Assembly: GCA_014860005.1 (NCBI GenBank)
Contig: JACZKP010000076.1
Coordinates: forward strand, 186,001-250,000
Length of the DNA stretch: 64,000 nucleotides
Reading direction: 5' to 3'
From: Verrucomicrobiota bacterium
Lineage (GTDB): Bacteria; Verrucomicrobiota; Verrucomicrobiae; Limisphaerales; UBA11358
Within the stretch, counting starts at the first letter, position 1; each line of letters starts with the position of its first letter. Under the pieces are notes generated by a model. It did no database searches. It was not told the DNA's origin and saw only the letters and a program-made list of their open reading frames with translations. Of the stretch, positions 45,453-54,400 are shown piece after piece. The position numbers and the translations under genes were made by a program.

Positions 45453-45502
45453 TTCACGTATTGCTGCTGGCCCGAAGTCTGTTTGACGACGGGCGAGAAT
45501 CC

Positions 45503-45619
45503 TTTAGCCGGTGCGATGCCAGCAAACGCGCCTAGTTCGGCTGGCTTAACCACAAGGAGTTGTGACTTCTGCTTCCTTGGTTGTAAGTTCAGCGGTGGTG
45601 AGTGGGAAGCCATGTGCGA
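45503..45619 (-). promoter_or_regulatory. Sigma-54-like promoter with upstream block, element D
   Basis: On the minus strand TGGCAT-N7-GCTAAA occupies 45521-45503. GTCGCACATGGC followed by TTCCCACTCACCACCGC begins at about 45620; the dyad itself is weak but the TTCCCACT block is identical to element B. Inner end to GG is 89 bp. It points at the DUF502 operon. The opposite side leads to the ligase-like gene. Confidence 0.65.
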
Positions 45620-45690
45620 CCAGTGGAAAGCCACCTTGAAGAACTTGCCACACCGGCCGAGGGCGGCGAACCGCGCCAAACACAAAAGGC

Positions 45691-47109
45691 GTGAATCCTT
45701 TTTTCAAAGCGTCACAGCTCAAGACCAAGCTGCCGGGCTACGCCGTGGCGCGCATGCACGCGCTCAACCACCAGACGTTGCAGCATCTGGCCGCGCATCA
45801 TCGGGAGAAGTTTCTCAAGGCATTCAAATATGTTCAGACCAGCGTTATCGGCAACAACCTCGCCGTGAGTCGTGGTATCGTGAGCTGCAAGGTGGACGGC
45901 ATTGCCGCCTACTTTTATTGGGAGAAAGGGCAAACTCCCTTCGTCTTTCATTTGCCGTCGTGCGGCGTGGAAATCGGCCTGCCCGCCGCTGAGGATCTGG
46001 GAGCGGCCCTGGAAGCGGCCGGACACACCAGCGCGTTGTTGGCATGCGAACTTGCAGTCAGCGGTGGTCGTTCCCACAGCTACGAAGTAATTCGCATCGT
46101 CAACTCTCCGGCGTCTCGCGCCGAACTGGAGAAACTTCACCTGACGACCTTGGATGTCGTCATACTCGACAAACAGGAGAAGCAGGGGTTGGGCTACCAT
46201 GAACGAGTCAAGATATCGCAGAGCCTGCCCCAGACAGAGAAGGCTCACTGCGCGGATTTCAATGAGGTGGACGGATCGGAACAGCTCAATGCCTATTACC
46301 AGCGGCAGATAGGCAACCGTGAGGAAGGCATTGTGCTGCACGACCTGACCACGCACGTGGCGTACAAGGTCAAGCCGAAGTTCAATCTGGATCTGGCCAT
46401 CGTGGGCTACGTGGAGGGCACAGAGGAATTGACGGGCAACGTGGCTTCCATCATGGGCGCGTTGGTCTGCGACAACTCTTATCAATTGGTCGCCCGCGTG
46501 GGCGTGGCCGATCCTGCGCTCCGCGAGAGGCTGTTTCAGGAGCTGTCCCTGAAACGAGTCGCCGCCAATTACACCGAGACGGATTCCGACGGCCGCCCCA
46601 TCCATTGGGTACATCCCCTAAAGGTGATGGAAATAAATGCAGAAGACGCCCAGTGGAACGACACCGACGGCAAGCCCTGGACCAACACGGTTCTGCAATT
46701 GGTCGGAGAACAATATCATTACCGGGGACAGGGATTCATCCTGAAACCGTTTCATCCCACGCTGGAGCGGATTCGCGAAGACAAAGCGGTTCAGGAATGC
46801 ACCTTCGAACAAATCAATCGGGTGACGCTGCAACTGAAGCAGTCCGCCACCACAAAGCCTCCCAAAATCTTCTTACGCGAAGTTTTCAGCAAGACGGTCA
46901 AAGGGAACACGGCTGTTCGCAAGATCGTCGCATGGGAACAGGAAAGGGAGGATTACCCGCGCTTCGTCCTCCACACCGTTGATTACAGCCCGGGCCGCGC
47001 CAAGTCACTGGAGGAAGCGACGAAAGCAACCGACAGGGAAGACGAGGCCAGACGGTTCATTGACGATTGGAAAGCGACTGAAATCGTCAAAGGCTGGGCA
47101 AAAGCATAA
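45691..47109 (+). CDS. ATP-dependent DNA/RNA ligase-like nucleotidyltransferase
   Basis: A 472-residue protein with the ligase active-site pattern: Lys67 in SCKVDGIAAYF (motif I, KxDG), EGIV near residue 212 (motif IV) and YKVKPKFNLDLAIVGY with Lys226/228 (motif V). The Arg usual after KxDG is not present. The C-terminal region (KTVKGNTAVRKIVAW, then a charged helix) is not a domain I recognise. It starts with GTG at 45691, a Met at codon 22 being an alternative. First gene of a four-gene cluster; next gene 6 bp downstream. Confidence 0.68.
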   Translation: MNPFFKASQLKTKLPGYAVARMHALNHQTLQHLAAHHREKFLKAFKYVQTSVIGNNLAVSRGIVSCKVDGIAAYFYWEKGQTPFVFHLPSCGVEIGLPAAEDLGAALEAAGHTSALLACELAVSGGRSHSYEVIRIVNSPASRAELEKLHLTTLDVVILDKQEKQGLGYHERVKISQSLPQTEKAHCADFNEVDGSEQLNAYYQRQIGNREEGIVLHDLTTHVAYKVKPKFNLDLAIVGYVEGTEELTGNVASIMGALVCDNSYQLVARVGVADPALRERLFQELSLKRVAANYTETDSDGRPIHWVHPLKVMEINAEDAQWNDTDGKPWTNTVLQLVGEQYHYRGQGFILKPFHPTLERIREDKAVQECTFEQINRVTLQLKQSATTKPPKIFLREVFSKTVKGNTAVRKIVAWEQEREDYPRFVLHTVDYSPGRAKSLEEATKATDREDEARRFIDDWKATEIVKGWAKA

Positions 47110-47115
47110 AATCCT

Positions 47116-47694
47116 ATGGCAGCATGCACTTTCAATCTCGGTACGGAGAAATGCAGCAGTGAACTGCGGAAAGTCACGCGCGACGACCTCTATGGCAGTC
47201 GCCGGGTTCAAGCGCTCGGTGCTGACAACAAGCCGTTGCAGCGGGCCGGAGTGATTGAGGAAGGCAACCTGTATCTCGTGAGCGGAGACGTCGGCCGGAC
47301 CTTGCGCGCGGGCGAACATTTCACGCTTGCTCCCGTCGAGACCGTGGACAGCGCCACCGGGCAGAAAAAACAACTGATTCCCAGTTCTTTCAAGCAAGCC
47401 CCTGAATTTCGCCGAGCCTCTGCCGAAGAGGTCAGCCTGTTGGAAGTCGCATCGGTTTATCGGCTGCCGGAGGCGAAACTCGCGCCGGGAACATTCTACC
47501 TCGGCACGTTCAATTATCGGGACGGGGTCGAGCGCAACGACGCGGCCATCCTCACCAACGATCACGGCACGTTCCTGCTGGTTGGCAAACTCAAGAAACC
47601 GCTTTTTGTCGGGATGGAAATTGACTCGCAGATCATTGCTGAAGCTGCCGGCGAAGAAGAAGAGGCCGAGGCGAGTTTTGAGTCCTTGTTCTAA
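47116..47694 (+). CDS. Unknown protein in the ligase/TOPRIM cluster
   Basis: A 192-residue soluble protein, beta-rich in appearance (RVQALGADNKPLQRAGVIEEGNLYLV), shown here as VIEEGNLYLVSGDVG, with an acidic C-terminus (EEEEAEASFESLF). An acidic tail of this type occurs in single-stranded DNA-binding proteins, but no OB-fold signature is clear, so this is only a thought. Six bp after the ligase-like gene, 20 bp before the next. Confidence 0.6.
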   Translation: MAACTFNLGTEKCSSELRKVTRDDLYGSRRVQALGADNKPLQRAGVIEEGNLYLVSGDVGRTLRAGEHFTLAPVETVDSATGQKKQLIPSSFKQAPEFRRASAEEVSLLEVASVYRLPEAKLAPGTFYLGTFNYRDGVERNDAAILTNDHGTFLLVGKLKKPLFVGMEIDSQIIAEAAGEEEEAEASFESLF

Positions 47695-47714
47695 AACCAG
47701 ACGATGGAGGCCAT

Positions 47715-48407
47715 GTGTACATCAAACTGACCAATTTTCAGAAACGGACAGCGGAACTTTTTCTGTTGTCGCTCAACTGCGCCAAAACCGCCAAGCGCGT
47801 CATCGCGGCCGAAAATGGACCGGTAGAACCAGAGTCGCAGGCCATCATTGGTCGTGTGCCGGGCGGGTGGGTAAACGGGAAAACTCCTCAGCAGATCACC
47901 GAAGCGCTCATCAAATCCGATCCCGAAATCGACCTGCAGCTCATCGGCAAACCAGTCCGCATCCGCTCCGTGGCTTACCTTGACGAGCAACGAAAGCCGG
48001 CAGCCCGTTTCCGGCTCGTGGAGGAGAAGCTGACCGCCGAAGGGGTGGTGAAGGAAACGAAACCCTACAAGGCCAGCGAACCGAACATCGAACTGCCGGT
48101 TCAAATCGCTCCCAAAGGCAGCCAGACCAGCGACGATCTGGTGCAAAAATTTGTCACGCACAAAATTTATCAGGTGATTCACCTGGACAGCCTGTCCTTC
48201 GATTTTCTTTTCAAGCTCTGCCAGGAGATTCAGATTCAGCAAATGGGTTTCGTCCGCGTGAACGGCGGCATCAAAGGCAACGAGCCACTGACACTGCGTC
48301 GCGAAGGTCTCCCGGCCTTTGCTTACCTGCGTGGTCGCGTTGAAGGGGACAAGTATTGCTGCACGCTGCATCTGACCCACACCGAACTCAAAGCCCCGGC
48401 GGAATGA
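47715..48407 (+). CDS. Unknown protein in the ligase/TOPRIM cluster
   Basis: A 230-residue soluble protein starting with GTG (MYIKLTNFQKRTAEL) after a GGAGG. No family recognised. It contains many Lys/Gln-rich stretches and a central charged region (KLTAEGVVKETKPYKASEP). Position between the ligase-like and TOPRIM genes suggests a shared task with them. Confidence 0.6.
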   Translation: MYIKLTNFQKRTAELFLLSLNCAKTAKRVIAAENGPVEPESQAIIGRVPGGWVNGKTPQQITEALIKSDPEIDLQLIGKPVRIRSVAYLDEQRKPAARFRLVEEKLTAEGVVKETKPYKASEPNIELPVQIAPKGSQTSDDLVQKFVTHKIYQVIHLDSLSFDFLFKLCQEIQIQQMGFVRVNGGIKGNEPLTLRREGLPAFAYLRGRVEGDKYCCTLHLTHTELKAPAE

Positions 48408-48518
48408 GACTCTGACGGAGCGCAACCTGCGGAAACCCGTTCCGTCCGGGTGCTCCAAAGGCTACGCCAAACAACGGCAGGCGTCCGATGCCCCATCAGA
48501 ATCCTATACTGGAGGGGA

Positions 48519-51374
48519 ATGAGAGTCGCCATGCCGACCGAGAACACCAAGCCATACCGCCGCTACAAGGGATTTTACCGACTGGAAGAGGAGGCCCGGC
48601 GACAGCTTTCCGAGCTGGTGGCGGGATGCAAACCGGAGTTCCTCGTCCTCCCGGCGGAAGCGCAGGCTGGCGTCGTCGAGCGGCTGCGGCCTGAAGCGCA
48701 GCGCGCCATCCTGAATGCCCTCGAGGGCCGGACTCAGATCGAAGAGGAGCATTTCGGCTACGATTGGAGCGACGTTTTGCCGCGACTTCAACCCAGCCCG
48801 CTGCGCCAGGCCGCGGGCCAGTACCTGTTGGAACATCTTCCTGCCCCCATTCGACATGCCCTCGATGAGCCGGACGTTTCCCGCCGGGACAAGATCGAGT
48901 GGCTGTACCGGGAAACGGTCGACCGCCTCCGGAAGTTCACGCCGTATCTGCCCTCCGAAGAACGCGAGTTGGCAGATTGGAAGCGCCAATGCCCCGAGGC
49001 CTACAGTCGCGCGGAGCAGACTGCACACAAAACGGCGCGGCTCCATCAGGATCGGAGCCGCAAGACAGGCGGAACAGTACTCTCCGATGAAGCCCGCGAA
49101 CTGGCCTTTACCGGGCACCTGATCGCCGCGCGCAAACTCTATCAGCACGTCCTCGTTCTTTCCGAATACTACGATGGCAACACGACCGCCGTGGGTTTGA
49201 AAGTGCCGCCGGACATGCAGGCGCGCTACGGCACTCGGGCTTACGTGCGACTGGGCATCGCCAGCAAGCCCGTCATTTATCGTGATCCTTCTTCTGAGGA
49301 AATGGAGCAGTTCCAGGCTCTGTTGGATGGGCCGATGCTCCGCAATCTCCAGGAAAAGGTCTGCCCCTGGACCACGGAGACCGCAGCCGCCCAGAAGATT
49401 GATGTGAATCTTCTGGCTCGATCCTATTGCCAGATCGTCCGGCCCTTGGATGGGCAGGACCGGAGCGAAACGGTGCATGAAGGCACGCTCCGGCATCTGG
49501 GACAAGACCTGAACTATTATCGGCTGCTCGGCTTCCGCGAGGACATCGCGCCGGAGCACGCCCGGATGTTCGAGGACCTGCTCGACTCCAATCCCGGATT
49601 GCAGGAGTTTCTGGATCAGCCCAGCGTCCAAGGGGCCTTCAAGGCGCATCGACTGGACCAAGGTGTCGTGGAGTTGTCACTGCGCGCGGCGGTCGCGCAC
49701 GAACTGGTGCATGCAGCGCGAAACTGGAGACCCGACTGCGTGGCGTCGCAGCCCAACGTGGTGGCGCAAGCGCAGGGCACGATCCCGCACATCATCCAGG
49801 ATCTGGCAGCTTACCATGACGCGCTAATGCAGAGCGACTATCTGGCGGTGCGGCAGCGCAATTTCTTCAAGGAGCGGCTCATGGTTGAGCATCTGAACTG
49901 TGTCACTCCAAAAGAACGCGCCCGGATCGAAAGCTATTACCGGCCAATCGCCGTCGTCCTTGCGGCGCGAGACGACCAAAGCAACGAACCGGTGCCGAGC
50001 GATTGGAAAAGTCTCCGTTCCTACTTCGATCCGGTCACCAAAAGAGAATACACGGATTATCAAGTCGAGCTTCCGGAGGGACGGGCCATTCTTTGCCTGC
50101 GGAAAGGCGCCTCGCCTCAAATCGGTCTGGACGCTGCCAAAGGGCTGCTGGACTTGGGCCAGCCGGCTCATGTCAACGACAGCGCGGCGCGGATCAAGGG
50201 CGCGCGCATCTCCGAGTTGAGCTATAACGAATTGAACTCCTCGTGTCTGCGGCCCATCAGCATGGCCCGGATGCAATTCTACACTTCATTTTCGCCCGCG
50301 AAGACGCTCGACATCCTGCGCGGCACGTCTGACGAACCGACGACCGAGAACCTTATCGAGGCGTTGCGGCCGTGCTTTGTGTTGCGTTACAGCGACACCT
50401 ATTGCCGGATCAAACCGGCCGAGATGATCCGGGTGAAATATCGCACGCCGACCGGAGAGAAAAAGAACCCTTGCTGGGATGCGAGCCAGGCCCTGTGCGG
50501 TCTGCGAAGTCCGGCCAACGATCCGAACATGCGCGACCGGCTGCAAAACCCGAAATGGGGTCTCATCATCATCGAAGGGGAAAAAAAGGCGGCTCTGCTG
50601 GCGCAGATGTGCGTGGAGCGCAACCAGCCCTACCACGTGATGTCGCTGCCCGGGGTCTGGATGGGGCTGGCACGCGGAAAACTGGTCGAGGAGTTGAATC
50701 AGTTCCGGATGCAGGACGCAAGCGGCCGGAGGCGCAACTGCCACATTTTTTTCGACAACGACAAGGCGTTCAAGGCGGGGGTCACCCATGCATTGATCGA
50801 AACCGCTGCCGCGCTTCAACGCGCCGGTGCCCGCGTCTTTGTGCCCAACCTGCCGTTCGGCAAAAAAGTAAAAGGGACGGACGATTATGCCATGGCGCAT
50901 TGCCGGCGCGGAGACATGATCGATTATCAGCCGCTGATCGACATCCTCGAGAACGCGGTGCATGTGACCGAGCGCCCCCGCAAGGTCAAGTATCCGGCCT
51001 CGGAACAGGAGCGCGAGATCAACCGCAAGCTCAACGAGGCGGAGCAGATTCATGAGCTGCAGAGCGCGCTCAGGGAGAACCGGCTGGACGGACCGGAATT
51101 GCGCCAGCTTTTTCTGCTGCAAGCTCCCTATCTTTTCAAGAGCAGCACCGAGCGCCAGAATGCGACGTTCTGGGACAGTCTCAATGAACGTGGCCGCGAG
51201 AGCCTGCTCGAACCGTTGCTCAAGGACAACCCCGCCATGAAATTGCTCCGGCAGGCGTGCGGGGGAATTCCGAAATTCGACGAGGGTCCCACAGCCAGGG
51301 ATTTCACCAACGGCAACCCGCCATTGGTTGCCCAACCCGCCATTCTCGCTCCCGAATTGTTCGCCCTCTCCTGA
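48519..51374 (+). CDS. TOPRIM (DUF3854-like) protein with internal HExxH motif
   Basis: About 951 residues. The C-terminal half has a TOPRIM-type domain: Glu686 in LIIIEGEKKAALL, Asp746/748 in HIFFDNDKAF and the family ending KGTDDYAMAHCRRGD. Such domains occur in primase-like proteins of phages and plasmids. In the middle, AVAHELVHAARN carries HELVH (394-398), a possible zinc-protease motif. The N-terminal 350 residues are helical and unfamiliar. GGAGGGG lies directly before the ATG at 48519; the ATG at 48531 has better spacing. A TATACT at 48505-48510 may be a -10 box, so this gene may have its own promoter in the 111-bp gap. Confidence 0.65.
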   Translation: MRVAMPTENTKPYRRYKGFYRLEEEARRQLSELVAGCKPEFLVLPAEAQAGVVERLRPEAQRAILNALEGRTQIEEEHFGYDWSDVLPRLQPSPLRQAAGQYLLEHLPAPIRHALDEPDVSRRDKIEWLYRETVDRLRKFTPYLPSEERELADWKRQCPEAYSRAEQTAHKTARLHQDRSRKTGGTVLSDEARELAFTGHLIAARKLYQHVLVLSEYYDGNTTAVGLKVPPDMQARYGTRAYVRLGIASKPVIYRDPSSEEMEQFQALLDGPMLRNLQEKVCPWTTETAAAQKIDVNLLARSYCQIVRPLDGQDRSETVHEGTLRHLGQDLNYYRLLGFREDIAPEHARMFEDLLDSNPGLQEFLDQPSVQGAFKAHRLDQGVVELSLRAAVAHELVHAARNWRPDCVASQPNVVAQAQGTIPHIIQDLAAYHDALMQSDYLAVRQRNFFKERLMVEHLNCVTPKERARIESYYRPIAVVLAARDDQSNEPVPSDWKSLRSYFDPVTKREYTDYQVELPEGRAILCLRKGASPQIGLDAAKGLLDLGQPAHVNDSAARIKGARISELSYNELNSSCLRPISMARMQFYTSFSPAKTLDILRGTSDEPTTENLIEALRPCFVLRYSDTYCRIKPAEMIRVKYRTPTGEKKNPCWDASQALCGLRSPANDPNMRDRLQNPKWGLIIIEGEKKAALLAQMCVERNQPYHVMSLPGVWMGLARGKLVEELNQFRMQDASGRRRNCHIFFDNDKAFKAGVTHALIETAAALQRAGARVFVPNLPFGKKVKGTDDYAMAHCRRGDMIDYQPLIDILENAVHVTERPRKVKYPASEQEREINRKLNEAEQIHELQSALRENRLDGPELRQLFLLQAPYLFKSSTERQNATFWDSLNERGRESLLEPLLKDNPAMKLLRQACGGIPKFDEGPTARDFTNGNPPLVAQPAILAPELFALS

Positions 51375-51444
51375 AAGCGGCCGCGACCGCACGGCCCTAT
51401 GCTGGAAGGAGGCACTGTGGCCTCCATGCATACCTAGCGAACAA

Positions 51445-54400
51445 ATGGGAAAAGCCTTTCAACTCGCGCCGGCCGGCGTGTCAAACGGGACTTGCGCGCC
51501 GTCCACAAATCCAAAACGACCGCCAGTCCGGCGAATCCTGACGATGCTGATTCTGGGACTCGGCCTGGCCGGATCGCAACTGGCTGCGCAGACACGTCCC
51601 GCCAACGACGACGTGGCCAACGCGAGTCCGATCACGATCGTCTCCAACTACGTATCGGATGCCGCGGGCAACGTCATCTTCCAACGACCGGCCCATCAGG
51701 CCAGTTTCATCGCACCAGTAGCTGGGTCCACCCTGGAACCGGGCGAAGCCAACCACGCTGGCGCCAACCCCGTGGGCAGCGTTTGGTACGCCTGGACTGC
51801 ACCAGAACGCGGCACCCTGCGCATCACCTCGAACCCCAACATCCCCAGCGTGCTGGGACTGTACACGCCCGGACTCTCGCCAGTCGCAGCCACCACCAGC
51901 GGGACGCTCTCTGTGACGGTCAGTTCCAACACCGCCTATCTCGTTGTCGTTGCCAATCCGGCGGGGACGTGGGCCGACGTTCCGGTCGAATTCAATTTCT
52001 TCCCGCCGCCACCCAACGATCTTGCCGCCAACGCCACGGTGCTGCCCAACAGCCTCACCGTGACCAACGTAAACGTCGGGGGCAACGTCGAGCAGATTGA
52101 GCAGATACTCCACGAGTTCACCGGCTTCAATTACGACGCGACGCAGGACGAGGGGGATGCGTCGGTGCGCAGCGTTTGGTATCGATGGACTGCTCCGAAG
52201 AATGGGTTCTTCTACGTCTGGTTTAATTCCAGCACGTCGATGCGGCTGGACATCGGGACCAACGCGCCGCCCGGCTTCACTCCAGTCGCCTCCTCTGGAT
52301 ATGTGAACGGTTCGTCCGCCGTTTCCATTCGCTGCACTGCCGGGAAGACATATTACCTTCGCACCTACGTGGACAGCGTTTCCTACACCGGCGGGTACAA
52401 CTTCCGGATGAAGTATTACGCCGAACCTTCCAACAACAACTTCGCGCAGGGGCGGGTCATGCCCTTGACCCAAACGACCCTGTCCGGCGATGTCGGCGAC
52501 GGGATCGGCCTGTCTCAACCCGTTTACACTGGAACCTGGACCGAACACACGCAAGGAGCTGACACCGAGGCGGGGGAGGTTGATTCCTACTGGTCGGTTT
52601 GGGACCGCATCCCCGATATCGGAGGCAATCTCACAGTCACGCTCAACAGCACTGCCTCTCCCTTCTTTCGACTCTATTCGGGCAGCACTCTGTCCACGCT
52701 GTCCCAGGTCTCGTGGATGAATGGCATCACCTCCTACACCCAGACCTGGTCGCTTGCGAGTGGAACGCCCTATCATATCCGTCTCTCGCCCAACGGAACG
52801 TTCTGGGAATGCGCGTTCGAGCTCAATGCAACCATTTATCCCTCGCCGGCCAACGACAACTTCGCCAACCGCCAGCCCCTCAGCGCGGTGAATGTGCGAA
52901 CCAATTACCTGAACTGGGACGGGCAGGCCATCGTTCATTACGTCGAGGACTACGCTTTGGTGGGCGGCTCACAACTGGGCGCCTCGGTTGACTCAGGGGA
53001 AGGCAATTATCCCTGGTCGCCCTGGCGCTCCATTTGGTACTCGTGGATTGCCAATCGGGCCGATCCGGTCATCGTCTCCACGCACGGCAGCATTCTTCCC
53101 GGCGGCACCAATGTTTTGAACACCTGGCTCTCACTTTGCACCGGAGACTCGGTCAACGCCTTGACCACGGTCGTTTACAACGACAACGCCGACGGGCTGA
53201 CAACCAGCCGAATCAGCTTCACGCCGGTTCCGGACACGGAATACAAGATCAAGATCGATGCGTTCACCGCGCCGGGCTTCACCAAGCTGCTGGTAGCGCA
53301 ACCGCGGCGGCACTCCAATGACCATTTCACCAATGCCATCGTGCTGAGTTCGACCATCCTTCCAGCCCCGGCAGGCACCAACTCTCAGTTCACCCTGTAT
53401 GGCGCCCATTACAACGCCACAGCGGAGACTGGCGAGCCGAACGGGACCGCTACCCTCTGGTATCGCTGGACAGCGCCCGCGTCCGGACCGGTCATGCTGA
53501 AGCTGATCACGCCCGGCATCGGGACCCACGCGGTCTCCGTCTACACCGGCGACGCCGTCAACGCACTGGTCAACCGGGCCAACAGTTCCGTGTACGCTGA
53601 CGGCAATTCCTACGCGAGTTTCACCGCTGATGCCGGCGTCACTTACCATATCCAGGTGCGCGGGAACTCGGGTGCTTTCCGCCTGGACCTCAATCAAAAA
53701 GACAGCAGTGTGCCAGCGGCCACCGGCAACGACAGTCGCGCCGATGCCTATCCCATGTTCGCAGACTCGGCCAGCACAGCGGTGCGCAGCAGTGCCAGCG
53801 GCAACGCCCGCGAGGCCACACTCGAAGCAGGAGAACCGGACGCGATCACCGCCCTGCAGAATGCCGGAGCGGAGTTCAATGACAACTACGCGGTTTCGGG
53901 AACCAACTCTCTCTGGTGGTCCTACACCACGACAGACAACACCAACCTCAGCCTGGTCATCTACAACAATCAGTTGACCGCCTGGTATCCGCTGCACACA
54001 AGATGGGGCAGTCCGCTCCAGGAATTGCTCTCCGCCGGGAGCATCACGATCAATGGCAGCGCCACTTCGTCAGGCATCACCTACGGCACTGGCGGAGTGT
54101 ACATTGCACCCGACGCCAGCCAGTGGTTCACAGTTCCCAAACACCACGGCCCGAAGTTTCGCATGGAGTTTTTCTACACCTACGGTGTGAGCAGTGGATC
54201 CACCTATAACACCGTGATGGGGTCGCCTTCTTCCAGCTATCGTTTCGTCGAGGTGCGCAATTCCGATCGGATGCTGGGCTATTACAACGGAGGCTTTTAT
54301 TCCTCCGGGATCAGTCTCACTCCAGGTCGCGAATATTACATCGCGCTCGAGTGCGACGTGAACAAGCTGACGATGTGGGTGGATGGCAGCAAGGTGATCG

